NCBI GenBank assembly: GCA_000470535.1
Contig: CBRG010000137.1
Span: forward strand, 26,894 to 90,893
Direction of reading: 5' to 3'
Length of the DNA stretch: 64,000 bases
Source of the DNA: Streptomyces sp. AW19M42
GTDB taxonomy: Bacteria > Actinomycetota > Actinomycetes > Streptomycetales > Streptomycetaceae
Under the pieces are notes generated by a model. It worked only from the letters and a program-made list of their open reading frames with translations. It was not told the origin of the DNA and searched no databases. Of this stretch, positions 1 through 7,447 are shown piece after piece. Each line of letters opens with the position of its first letter. Position 1 is the stretch's first letter. The position numbers and the translations under genes are program-made.

Positions 1-1236
1 GTGCCCACCGTCCCGCCGCCCACGGCGGCGCCTCCGAAGCCCACCTGGGAGCCCAAACAGCAGGAGCCCCCGTACCCCTGGCTGCGCCCGACCATCCGGA
101 TACGTCTCACGCTGCTGTACGGCGGCATGTTCCTGATCGCCGGCATCCTGCTGCTGTCGATCATCTACATGCTGGCCGCGCAGGCCCTGCACGTGGGCAG
201 TGAGCTGCCGTTCAAGATCGTGGACGGCCATGTGGCCAGCGAGGTCTGCAACCTGCTGGGGGAGGGCAGCTCGCCGAGCGCCGTCAACTCGGCGATGAAC
301 TCCTGCGTCAACCATCAGCGCCAGCAGGCGCTCGACACGCTCCTCAACCGCTCGCTGCTGGCCCTGGTGGGCCTGAGCGTCATCGCCTTCGCCTTCGGTT
401 ACGCGATGGCCGGACGGGTGCTCTCGCCGCTGGGCCGGATCACCCGTATTGCCCGCCGGGTGGCCGGCACGGACCTGTCCAGGCGCATCGAGCTGGACGG
501 TCCGGACGACGAGCTGAAGGAGCTCGCGGACACCTTCGACGACATGCTGGAGCGGCTGGAGCGGGCCTTCACCGCGCAGCAGCGGTTCGTCGGGAACGCG
601 TCGCACGAGCTGCGCACGCCCCTGGCGATCAACCGCACGCTGCTGGAGGTGCACCTCTCCGATCCTGAGGCGCCTCCCGAGCTCAAGCAGCTCGGCAAGA
701 CGCTGCTCGCCACCAACGAACGCAGCGAACAGCTGGTCGAGGGCCTGCTGCTGCTCGCCCGCAGCGACAACCAGATCGTCGAGCGCAAACCCGTCGACCT
801 CGCGGAGGTCGCCTCGCGCGCCCTCGACCAGACCCGGGCGGAGGCCGAGGCCAAGGACGTGGAGATGCGCGGCGAGCTGGCCCCGGCCGTGGTCCAGGGC
901 AACGGCGTGCTGCTGGAGCGGATCGCGCTGAACCTGGTGCAGAACGCGGTGCGCTACAACGTCCCGGGCAGCGGCTGGGTCGAGGTCAGCACCGAGCTCC
1001 TGCCGGGCCAGGCCCTGCTCGTCGTCTCGAACACGGGCCCTGTGGTGCCCGGCTACGAGATCGACAACCTCTTCGAGCCCTTCCGGCGGCTGCGTACCGA
1101 GCGGACGGGCAGTGACAAGGGGGTGGGGCTCGGCCTGTCCATCGCGCGGTCCGTCGCGCGCGCTCACGGAGGCCGTATCATCGCGGAGCCCCGCGAGGGT
1201 GGTGGTCTTGTGATGCGCGTCTCACTGCCTGTCTGA
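1..1236 (+). CDS. cutS: CutS-like sensor histidine kinase
   Basis: Membrane sensor kinase, probably the CutS half of the CutRS two-component system; the cognate regulator would lie just upstream, outside the window. In order: a proline-rich cytoplasmic N-terminus, a first membrane segment (about residues 38-60), a short extracytoplasmic loop, a second membrane segment (about 117-137), a HAMP linker, a HisKA domain with the SHELRTP box (phospho-accepting His202), and a HATPase domain with LVQNAVRYN and GVGLGLSIAR boxes. The loop contains exactly two cysteines, C83 and C102. As I recall, a conserved cysteine pair in the sensor loop marks CutS and suggests redox or disulfide sensing of secretion stress. 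The frame starts at the first base of the window (GTG), so a slightly longer N-terminus cannot be excluded. The cutS name rests on size, cysteine pair and the dut neighbourhood. Confidence 0.8.
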   Translation: MPTVPPPTAAPPKPTWEPKQQEPPYPWLRPTIRIRLTLLYGGMFLIAGILLLSIIYMLAAQALHVGSELPFKIVDGHVASEVCNLLGEGSSPSAVNSAMNSCVNHQRQQALDTLLNRSLLALVGLSVIAFAFGYAMAGRVLSPLGRITRIARRVAGTDLSRRIELDGPDDELKELADTFDDMLERLERAFTAQQRFVGNASHELRTPLAINRTLLEVHLSDPEAPPELKQLGKTLLATNERSEQLVEGLLLLARSDNQIVERKPVDLAEVASRALDQTRAEAEAKDVEMRGELAPAVVQGNGVLLERIALNLVQNAVRYNVPGSGWVEVSTELLPGQALLVVSNTGPVVPGYEIDNLFEPFRRLRTERTGSDKGVGLGLSIARSVARAHGGRIIAEPREGGGLVMRVSLPV

Positions 1237-1319
1237 CAGGCCGGACGGAGCGATTCACACGCGGATTATTTTGTTCGCTTTGAGCGGAATTTTCGGGACC
1301 CGATCCTGGACGGCCCATG

Positions 1320-1333
1320 TGTGATCGATCACA
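1320..1333. promoter_or_regulatory. 14-bp perfect palindrome TGTGATCGATCACA
   Basis: Perfect palindrome in the 404-bp gap between cutS and the DUF4193 gene, 84 bp past the cutS stop. It looks like a dimeric regulator operator. It resembles a Crp/Fnr half-site pair (TGTGA/TCACA) but with a 4-bp rather than 6-bp centre. The rest of the gap holds a second palindrome (1460-1477) and no convincing coding sequence. Confidence 0.45.
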
Positions 1334-1459
1334 AGAGCGAATTTCCGGCCGTCCACGCTCCGTGATCAGGGCTCCCACCGGAAAACCGGCAAAAGTCGGG
1401 GTTTTCGGGGGGCATTATCACGGGAAGTACACGGGGTGGCGTCGGTCAACGGCGCCGCC

Positions 1460-1477
1460 GGGACCGTGTACGGTCCC
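1460..1477. promoter_or_regulatory. 18-bp inverted repeat GGGACCGT-GT-ACGGTCCC
   Basis: Two perfect 8-bp arms around a 2-bp centre, 163 bp upstream of the DUF4193 start codon. The short centre suggests a protein-binding operator rather than an RNA hairpin, although a terminator role after cutS is possible. Confidence 0.4.
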
Positions 1478-1640
1478 CATCGCCACCCAAGCAGATCGCT
1501 GTCAAGCGGTCCTTTTGGGTGTCGATTGAGTAACAGACCTTGATGTGAGGCAAAATCTCCGCCTCGGGTCGGGCACAAGTCCGGCCTCTCACGCGTTACG
1601 TGCGCTGAGACACCGCAGACACCCAGAGGGGGAGAGCGAC

Positions 1641-1937
1641 ATGGCAACGGATTACGACACCCCACGAAAGACCGACGACGACGTCGATCAGGACAGCCTT
1701 GAAGAGCTCAAGGCTCGTCGGAGCGACAAGACGGCCTCGGCCGTCGATGTCGACGAGTTCGACGCGGCCGAGGGACTGGAGCTGCCCGGCGCAGACCTGT
1801 CCAACGAAGAGCTGGCCGTAAGGGTCCTGCCCAAGCAGGCCGACGAATTCACGTGCATGAGTTGTTTCCTCGTGCACCACCGCAGTCAGCTGGCCCGTGA
1901 GAAGAACGGCCAGCCGATCTGCCGCGACTGCGACTGA
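1641..1937 (+). CDS. DUF4193 family small zinc-ribbon-like protein
   Basis: 98-residue conserved actinobacterial protein. The acidic N-terminal half (LEELKARRSDK) is followed by a C-terminal metal-binding-like module with two Cys-x2-Cys pairs (TCMSCF near residue 72, CRDCD at the extreme C-terminus) and paired histidines between them, as in a zinc ribbon. The start at 1641 is chosen because GGGGGAGAG lies just upstream and the conserved MATDYDTP begins there. DUF4193 proteins are nearly universal in Streptomyces beside dut; their role is not established. A small regulatory zinc protein is the simplest reading. Confidence 0.85.
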   Translation: MATDYDTPRKTDDDVDQDSLEELKARRSDKTASAVDVDEFDAAEGLELPGADLSNEELAVRVLPKQADEFTCMSCFLVHHRSQLAREKNGQPICRDCD

Positions 1938-1950
1938 GGTCCGGTCGGCC

Positions 1951-2928
1951 GTGGCAGGGGACACACCGTTCCGGAAGCGGCGCTCCCGGCGCAGTAAGAA
2001 GTCGGAGGCGCATGAGGGCGGTACCGGCCCGGCAGAAGGCCTAGCAGCGCCTGCCGAGCCGTCCGCCCTGCCACCCTCGCCGGGCGGACAGGAAGAGGAG
2101 CGAGGCCGGCCGGCCTCGCTCGAAGCAGTCGGCGCAGCCGAAGCGGCTGCGGAAGTCGACACGGCCGACAGGGCCGAACAGGTCGACAGGACGGAGCCCG
2201 TGACCGGGGCAGGCCGTCTGAATTCAGTGAAACGGGGCGTACGCAAGGGCGGGGAGAGCGCCAGGGCAGCGATCGGTCATATCGCGGACCTGATCATCGA
2301 TATCGCTCCCCGCGTCCCTGTGCGCGATCTCGCCACCCTGCGCAAGCAGTTCCCCGACCTCGGGCCCGAGGAGCTGGCCGACCGGCTCGTCGCGGGCGCG
2401 AGCAGGGCCACCGCCACCGTAGGCGCCGGAATCGGCGCGGCGGCCATGATGCCCGTACCGCCCGCCATGCTCGCCGAGCTGGCCACGGAGATCACCGGTG
2501 TGGCCGCGATCGAGATGAAGCTCGTCGCCGAGCTCCACGAGGTGTACGGACTCCGCCCACCGGGCGGCATCGTCCAGCGCTCCACCGCCTACCTGACTTC
2601 CTGGACCGAGGAACGCGGTATCGACGTCACCCGTCCGGTGACCGTCAACGCGGCACTCGGCGGCCAGATGAAGCGCGAGCTGCGCCAGCAGATCATGAAG
2701 CGCACCGTGCGCGACCTGCCGAACCTGATCCCGTTCATGGTCGGCGCCGCGGTCGGCGCGATGATGAACCGCCGCGACACCAGGAGACTTGCCGAACGGA
2801 TCAGGAAGGATCTGCGGAAGCAGCAGATCCCCTGGGGCCGACTCCCCGAGCTGCCCCCGCTGGAACGGCCCGCACTCCCGTACGAAGTCCTTCCCGGAGA
2901 TCAGCCGGACCGGCCCCCGAACGACTAG
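1951..2928 (+). CDS. conserved hypothetical protein, low-complexity N-terminus
   Basis: 325-residue protein 13 bp downstream of the DUF4193 gene and probably co-transcribed with it. Residues 1-100 are low complexity: a basic patch (RKRRSRRSKKS) followed by Glu/Ala/Pro-rich sequence. Residues about 105-310 form a folded domain with a glycine/alanine-rich hydrophobic stretch (GAGIGAAAMMPVPPAMLAELATEITGVAAIE) and a second hydrophobic segment (LIPFMVGAAVGAMMNRR), suggesting membrane association. The GTG at 1951 is preferred because GAGGT sits upstream and coding-like sequence begins there. No enzyme motif is recognised. It is conserved with dut and DUF4193 in Streptomyces, which is the only functional hint. 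Confidence 0.75.
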   Translation: MAGDTPFRKRRSRRSKKSEAHEGGTGPAEGLAAPAEPSALPPSPGGQEEERGRPASLEAVGAAEAAAEVDTADRAEQVDRTEPVTGAGRLNSVKRGVRKGGESARAAIGHIADLIIDIAPRVPVRDLATLRKQFPDLGPEELADRLVAGASRATATVGAGIGAAAMMPVPPAMLAELATEITGVAAIEMKLVAELHEVYGLRPPGGIVQRSTAYLTSWTEERGIDVTRPVTVNAALGGQMKRELRQQIMKRTVRDLPNLIPFMVGAAVGAMMNRRDTRRLAERIRKDLRKQQIPWGRLPELPPLERPALPYEVLPGDQPDRPPND

Positions 2929-2946
2929 GGCCTGCCGGCCGAGGCC

Positions 2947-3405
2947 TCAGGCCCGTACCGCCGCCTTCAGCGCCGCCACCAGCGCCTTCGGCTCGCGCGT
3001 CGACAGATAGACGTACGGGGTCGGGTCCTGCGGATCGGTGACCTTCACCCGCACCGCCGTAGGGATGTAGCTGCGCAGCAGCATGAAGGCCCGGGTGTCC
3101 GCCTTGTACGAGCGCCAGGCGCGTGCCTCGTCGGCCTCCAGCACCTCGGCCTCACCGAGCGCCGAGACCGGGATCCGCGCGTCCCCCGCCACCAGGGCGT
3201 CACCCACCACCCGGATCCGGATGGAGCCGTAACCGCTCACCACCACCGCCGACGCGACCGTGCCGCCCACCAGGCCGGCGAGCAGCGGCAGGGTGCCCAG
3301 GGGCAGCAGCATCAGCGCGCAAGCGATGCCGAAGAGGAAGCAGATCACCCACCAGGAACGGGGTGCGGTGAGGCGTTCGTCGAAGGGCGGGGCGGAAGGC
3401 TGCAT
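2947..3405 (-). CDS. DUF3093 family membrane protein
   Basis: 152-residue protein with two adjacent membrane helices at about residues 17-60 and a C-terminal soluble PH-like beta-rich domain (residues 60-150). The pattern of an ERL/PRSWW entry into two helices followed by a beta domain is that of DUF3093. It converges on the preceding gene and diverges from the thioesterase gene, whose start lies 58 bp from this start, so the two share a promoter region. Function unknown. Confidence 0.8.
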   Translation of the reverse strand: MQPSAPPFDERLTAPRSWWVICFLFGIACALMLLPLGTLPLLAGLVGGTVASAVVVSGYGSIRIRVVGDALVAGDARIPVSALGEAEVLEADEARAWRSYKADTRAFMLLRSYIPTAVRVKVTDPQDPTPYVYLSTREPKALVAALKAAVRA

Positions 3406-3463
3406 GAGCCCAAGCTTGGCACGGCGCGACCTGCGGGTAGCCGCGCGGGTAAGGTCTGCGGCT

Positions 3464-4048
3464 GTGAGAGGAACATCTGCGGCTCTGAAGCCCCCGGCCG
3501 ACGCGGTGAAACCGGTCCGGCATCCCGACGCGCCGGCCCCCGGCGAGCTCCTCGGCGCGCACTACGAACACTGTTTCGGCTGCGGCGGGGGACAGCCGCA
3601 CGGGCTGCACCTCCAGGCGAGGGCCGGCGAGGGCGTCGGAGTCACCGCCGAGTTCACCGTGCAGGCCGCCCACCAGGGCGCCCCCGGCCTGGCGCACGGC
3701 GGGGTACTGGCCACCGCGCTCGACGAGACGCTCGGCTCGCTGAACTGGCTGCTGCGGGTGATCGCGGTGACCGGACGGCTGGAGACCGACTTCGTCCGCC
3801 CCGTCCCGGTCGACACCGTGCTGTTCCTCGACGCCGAGATCACCGCCGTCCACGGCCGCAAGATCTACTCCCGGGCGACCGGCCGGATCGGCGGCCCGGA
3901 CGGGCCCGTGGCGGTCCGCGCCGAGGCCCTCTTCATCGAGGTCAAGGTCGACCACTTCATCGACAACGGCCGCCCGGCCGAGATCCAGGCTGCGATGGCC
4001 GACCCGGACCAGGTCAAGCGCGCCCGCGCCTTCGAGGTGAACCCCTGA
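3464..4048 (+). CDS. PaaI-type hotdog-fold thioesterase
   Basis: 194-residue hotdog thioesterase, likely acting on an acyl-CoA. The core motif HGGVLATALDETLGSLNW carries the catalytic Asp/Glu helix following the HGG turn. A Cys-containing loop (HCFGCG) precedes it, as in many PaaI relatives. The GTG at 3464 is chosen because it starts at the usual length for the family and has a GGTAAGG element upstream; longer frames run antisense through the DUF3093 gene. Its stop codon overlaps the dut start by one base (TGATG), so the two are translationally coupled. Substrate unknown. Confidence 0.85.
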   Translation: MRGTSAALKPPADAVKPVRHPDAPAPGELLGAHYEHCFGCGGGQPHGLHLQARAGEGVGVTAEFTVQAAHQGAPGLAHGGVLATALDETLGSLNWLLRVIAVTGRLETDFVRPVPVDTVLFLDAEITAVHGRKIYSRATGRIGGPDGPVAVRAEALFIEVKVDHFIDNGRPAEIQAAMADPDQVKRARAFEVNP

Positions 4049-4581
4049 TGCGCCATCCCGTGGATGTACTGATCCGCCGGACAGAGCCGGACGTGCCGAT
4101 TCCGTCCTATGGCCACCCCGGCGACGCCGGCGCCGATCTGGTGACCACGCAGGCCGCCGAGCTCGCGCCCGGCGAGCGGGCCGTGCTGCCCACCGGGGTT
4201 TCGATCGCACTGCCCGACGGGTACGCCGCGTTCGTGCACCCCCGGTCCGGCCTCGCCGCGCGCTGTGGAGTCGCACTGGTGAATGCCCCGGGGACGGTTG
4301 ATGCCGGGTACCGTGGAGAGATCAAGGTGATCGTCATCAATCTCGACCCGCGCGAGTCCGTGCGGTTCGAGCGGTTCGACCGGATTGCCCAACTGGTCGT
4401 GCAGCAGGTCGAGAAGGTGCGCTTCCACGAGGTGTCGGAGCTTCCCGGTTCGGCGCGGGCCGAAGGGGGCTTCGGGTCCACCGGCGGTCATGCCGCCGTT
4501 GATGTTGATGGCGTCCGGGGCGAGCTTCCCCAGGACGGGAACAGCTACGCTTCGGTCGATTCCGACCGGGAAGGACAGTGA
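4048..4581 (+). CDS. dut: dUTP diphosphatase
   Basis: Hydrolyses dUTP to dUMP and pyrophosphate, keeping uracil out of DNA and feeding thymidylate synthesis. The trimeric dUTPase motifs are in order: HPGDAGADL (motif I), HPRSGLAARCG (II), NAPGTVDAGYRGE with the catalytic Asp (III), RIAQLVV (IV) and the Gly-rich GGFGSTGG (V). At 177 residues it is about 20 longer than the minimal enzyme because of a polar C-terminal tail. It is coupled to the thioesterase upstream and followed immediately by the DUF3710 gene. Confidence 0.97.
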   Translation: MRHPVDVLIRRTEPDVPIPSYGHPGDAGADLVTTQAAELAPGERAVLPTGVSIALPDGYAAFVHPRSGLAARCGVALVNAPGTVDAGYRGEIKVIVINLDPRESVRFERFDRIAQLVVQQVEKVRFHEVSELPGSARAEGGFGSTGGHAAVDVDGVRGELPQDGNSYASVDSDREGQ

Positions 4582-4582
4582 C

Positions 4583-5356
4583 GTGTTCGGACGTCGCAAG
4601 GACAGTGGTTCCGCCGAGGACAAGGCGGACGAAGCGCGCGAGGCCGAGCAGGTCGTCGACGAGCTCGATGACGCCGATGCCGCCAAGGGCGGATCGCGTC
4701 GGATGAACCTTCCGCCGGCGCCGCGGCCGGACGGGCCGTGGGACATCGAAGAGGTCTCCCAGCCCGGCGAGGGCCGGGTCGACCTGGGCGGCATCTTCGT
4801 GCCCGGTGTCGAGGGTATGGAGCTGCGCGTGGAGGTGGCCGGTGACGCGATCGTCGCCGCCACCGTGGTCCTCCGTGACAGCGCGATCCAGCTGCAGGCC
4901 TTCGCCGCCCCCAAGAAGGAGGGCATCTGGGGCGAGGTCCGCGACGAGATCGCCTCCGGCATCACCCAGCAGGGCGGGATCATCGACGAGGTCGAGGGCC
5001 CGCTGGGCTGGGAGCTGCGCGCGCAGGTCCCCGTACAGCTTCCCGACGGGGCGAACGGCGTGCAGCTGGTCCGCTTCGTCGGTATCGACGGCCCGCGCTG
5101 GTTCCTGCGCGGTGTGATCTCCGGCCAGGGTGCCGTGCAGCCGGAGGCTGCCGGTCTGCTGGAGACGGTCTTCCGGGACACCGTGGTGGTCCGCGGCGAC
5201 GGCCCGATGGCCCCGCGCGACCCGATCGTCCTGAAGCTTCCCAACGACGCCCAGATGGTGCCCGAGGGCGTTCAGCAGGAGGAGCAGGAGGGCTCGAAGT
5301 TCTCCGGTGGCATGGCAGGCCTCCAGCGTGGCCCCGAGATCACCGAGGTGCGCTGA
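4583..5356 (+). CDS. DUF3710 family protein
   Basis: 257-residue soluble protein. A charged, Asp/Glu/Lys-rich segment (residues 1-40) precedes a beta-rich domain (about 60-220) containing GPRWFLRGVISG and DTVVVRGDGPMAPRDP, which I recognise as DUF3710. The GTG at 4583 lies one base after the dut stop and has GGGAAGGA just upstream. DUF3710 sits beside dut across Streptomyces; its role is unknown. A two-hairpin terminator follows. Confidence 0.85.
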   Translation: MFGRRKDSGSAEDKADEAREAEQVVDELDDADAAKGGSRRMNLPPAPRPDGPWDIEEVSQPGEGRVDLGGIFVPGVEGMELRVEVAGDAIVAATVVLRDSAIQLQAFAAPKKEGIWGEVRDEIASGITQQGGIIDEVEGPLGWELRAQVPVQLPDGANGVQLVRFVGIDGPRWFLRGVISGQGAVQPEAAGLLETVFRDTVVVRGDGPMAPRDPIVLKLPNDAQMVPEGVQQEEQEGSKFSGGMAGLQRGPEITEVR

Positions 5357-5377
5357 CCCCGCACCCGTAAGCACCGG

Positions 5378-5417
5378 CCGGTGGGCCGTGTCCCCGCACA
5401 GGGATACGGCCCACCGG
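5378..5417 (+). terminator. hairpin terminator after the DUF3710 gene
   Basis: 17-bp stem (5378-5394 with 5401-5417, one G-T pair) around a 6-nt loop, 22 bp after the stop codon. A second hairpin with a 9-bp stem (5432-5440 with 5448-5456) follows. Together they separate the dut operon from the kdp operon. No U-tract is present, as is common in Streptomyces. Confidence 0.8.
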
Positions 5418-5565
5418 CTTGTGCGTTCCCGGCTGCCGCCGGGGCCTGGCGGCAGCCGCCGTATGGGGCGCGTATCGGGCACGTACAGGCGCCGTCAAGG
5501 GTCGGCCCCTCTCCGTATGGAAGGCATCAACGCAGGTCAAAGCGGTGTCTGCGGCGGGTTTGCTC

Positions 5566-5592
5566 ATGAGGTCCGAGAAATCCGCACCTCAT
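5566..5592. promoter_or_regulatory. inverted repeat ATGAGGT-N13-ACCTCAT before the kdp operon
   Basis: Two perfect 7-bp arms (5566-5572 and 5586-5592) whose centres are 20 bp apart, about two helical turns, ending 13 bp before the first kdp-operon start codon. It could be an operator, for example for KdpE, or an RNA stem just ahead of the AGGAG ribosome-binding site at 5595-5599. The sequence does not decide between these. Confidence 0.4.
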
Positions 5593-5605
5593 CCAGGAGC
5601 ACCCG

Positions 5606-5689
5606 ATGGCCGATCTGGCCTTCGTCGTCACCACGATCGCGGTCTTCGCGCTGGTGGCACTCATCGCCAAGGGGGTGACGAGGCTGTGA
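5606..5689 (+). CDS. 27-aa single-span membrane peptide preceding kdpF
   Basis: Short open frame starting with ATG, preceded by CCAGGAGC (a clear ribosome-binding site) and ending in a GTGA overlap with kdpF. The product begins MADLAFVVTTIAVFALVALI and ends with a basic tail (KGVTRL): one hydrophobic helix with a positive C-terminus. It has the size and form of a Kdp-type accessory peptide but is distinct from kdpF, which follows. Spacing, coupling and a good ribosome-binding site make it a likely real gene. It may help assemble or stabilise the KdpABC complex (inference). Confidence 0.7.
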   Translation: MADLAFVVTTIAVFALVALIAKGVTRL

Positions 5690-5775
5690 CCGCGGAAAAC
5701 GTGGTGGGCCTCGTCGTGGCCGTCGCCCTGCTGGGCTACCTCGTCCTCGCCCTCCTGTACCCGGAGAGGTTCTGA
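5686..5775 (+). CDS. kdpF: KdpF small subunit of the potassium ATPase
   Basis: 29-residue peptide with one hydrophobic helix ([24 protein letters not shown]). The LLGYLVxALLxPE(R/K)F pattern is the hallmark of KdpF, which stabilises KdpABC in the membrane. It starts at a GTG overlapping the stop of the preceding peptide and ends 7 bp before kdpA. Confidence 0.9.
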   Translation: MTAENVVGLVVAVALLGYLVLALLYPERF

Positions 5776-5782
5776 GCCCGTT

Positions 5783-7447
5783 ATGAGCCCCGTCCTCGCA
5801 GGTGTGCTCCAGCTGCTCGCGCTCGTCGTGGCGCTGGGTCTGGCGTACCGCCCGCTCGGTGACCACATGGCCCGCGTCTACACCTCGCCCCGGCATCTGC
5901 GGGCCGAGAAGTGGATATACCGGGCCATCGGCGCCGACCCGAACACGCAGATGCGCTGGCCCGCCTATCTCCGCGGTGTCCTGGCCTTCTCCGTCGTGAG
6001 CGTTCTCTTCCTGTACCTGCTGCAGCGGCTCCAGGGCTCGCTGCCCGGCTCGCTCGGCTTCGTCTCGATCGACCCAGACCAGGCGTTCAACACGGCGGCG
6101 TCCTTCGTTGCCAACACCAACTGGCAGTCCTACTCCGGCGAACAGGCCATGGGCCACGTCGTGCAGACCGGCGGCCTCGCGGTGCAGAACTTCGTCTCCG
6201 CCGCCGTCGGCATCGCCGTCGCGGTGGCGCTCGTACGGGGCCTCGCCGCCACCCGAACCGGTGAACTCGGCAACTTCTGGTCCGACCTGGTGCGCGGCAC
6301 CGTACGCATCCTGCTGCCGGTCTCGGTGCTCGGCGCGCTCGTGCTGGTCGCCTGCGGGGCGATCCAGAACTTCTCCGGCATCCATGAGGTCGGGCAGTTC
6401 ATGGGCGGTTCGCAGCAGTGGAACGGCGGCGCGGTCGCCTCCCAGGAGGTCATCAAGGAGCTGGGCACCAACGGCGGCGGCTACTTCAACGCCAACTCGG
6501 CCCACCCCTTCGAGAATCCGAACGGGCTCTCCAACCTCTTCGAGATCTTCCTGATCCTCCTCATCCCGTTCGCCCTGACCCGCACCTTCGGCCGCATGGT
6601 CGGCTCGCTCAAGCAGGGCTACGCGATCCTCGCCACCATGGGCGTCATCTGGCTCGGCTTCACCGCGCTGATGATGTGGACCGAGTTCGCCCACCACGGG
6701 CCCGCGTTCGAGATCGCGGGCGGCGCCATGGAGGGCAAGGAGAACCGTTTCGGCGTCGGCGGCTCGTCCCTCTTCGCGGTGGCCACCACTCTCACCTCGA
6801 CCGGCGCGGTGAACTCCTTCCACTCCTCGTTCACCGGCTTCGGCGGCGGCATCACGATGCTCGGCATGCAGCTCGGCGAGATCGCCCCCGGCGGTACCGG
6901 ATCCGGTCTCTACGGAATGCTGGTCATGGCGGTCATCGCGGTGTTCATCGCCGGCCTGATGGTCGGCCGCACGCCCGAGTACCTCGGCAAGAAGATCGGC
7001 ACCCGCGAGATCAAGCTCGCGGCCTGCTACATCCTCGTCACCCCGGCCCTGGTGCTCGGCTTCACCGCCGTCGCGATGGCCCTGCCCACCCCGGGCGACT
7101 CGATGACCAACACGGGCGCGCACGGCTTCTCCGAGATCCTGTACGCCTACACCTCGGGCGCCAACAACAACGGCTCTGCGTTTGCCGGACTGGCCGCGGA
7201 CACCCCGTGGTTCAACACCACGATCGGGCTGGCGATGCTGCTGGGCCGGTTCCTGCCCATGGTGTTCGTCCTCGCGCTCGCGGGCTCGTTCGCCGAGCAG
7301 CGGCCCGTACCGGCGACCGCTGGCACCCTCGGCACGCACCGGCCGCTCTTCAGCGGACTGCTGGCCGCCACCGTCATGATCGTCGCCGGTCTGACCTACT
7401 TCCCGGCCCTGGCTCTGGGCCCACTGGCCGAGGGGCTGGCGTCATGA
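5783..7447 (+). CDS. kdpA: KdpA potassium-translocating subunit
   Basis: 554-residue polytopic membrane protein of the superfamily of K+ transporters and the usual KdpA length. It forms the ion channel of the high-affinity Kdp pump. Visible signatures include [32 protein letters not shown] and a final pore repeat containing [12 protein letters not shown]; the NGGG and NNNGS loops are selectivity-filter regions. It overlaps kdpB (ATGA) if kdpB starts at 7444. Confidence 0.97.
   Translation: MSPVLAGVLQLLALVVALGLAYRPLGDHMARVYTSPRHLRAEKWIYRAIGADPNTQMRWPAYLRGVLAFSVVSVLFLYLLQRLQGSLPGSLGFVSIDPDQAFNTAASFVANTNWQSYSGEQAMGHVVQTGGLAVQNFVSAAVGIAVAVALVRGLAATRTGELGNFWSDLVRGTVRILLPVSVLGALVLVACGAIQNFSGIHEVGQFMGGSQQWNGGAVASQEVIKELGTNGGGYFNANSAHPFENPNGLSNLFEIFLILLIPFALTRTFGRMVGSLKQGYAILATMGVIWLGFTALMMWTEFAHHGPAFEIAGGAMEGKENRFGVGGSSLFAVATTLTSTGAVNSFHSSFTGFGGGITMLGMQLGEIAPGGTGSGLYGMLVMAVIAVFIAGLMVGRTPEYLGKKIGTREIKLAACYILVTPALVLGFTAVAMALPTPGDSMTNTGAHGFSEILYAYTSGANNNGSAFAGLAADTPWFNTTIGLAMLLGRFLPMVFVLALAGSFAEQRPVPATAGTLGTHRPLFSGLLAATVMIVAGLTYFPALALGPLAEGLAS

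Noticed and set aside
1320..1333. Reading the TGTGATCGATCACA palindrome as a Crp site
   Set aside because: The half-sites are right but the centre is 4 bp, not the 6 bp of E. coli CRP, and the Streptomyces Crp spacing I recall also differs. Kept only as an unassigned operator.
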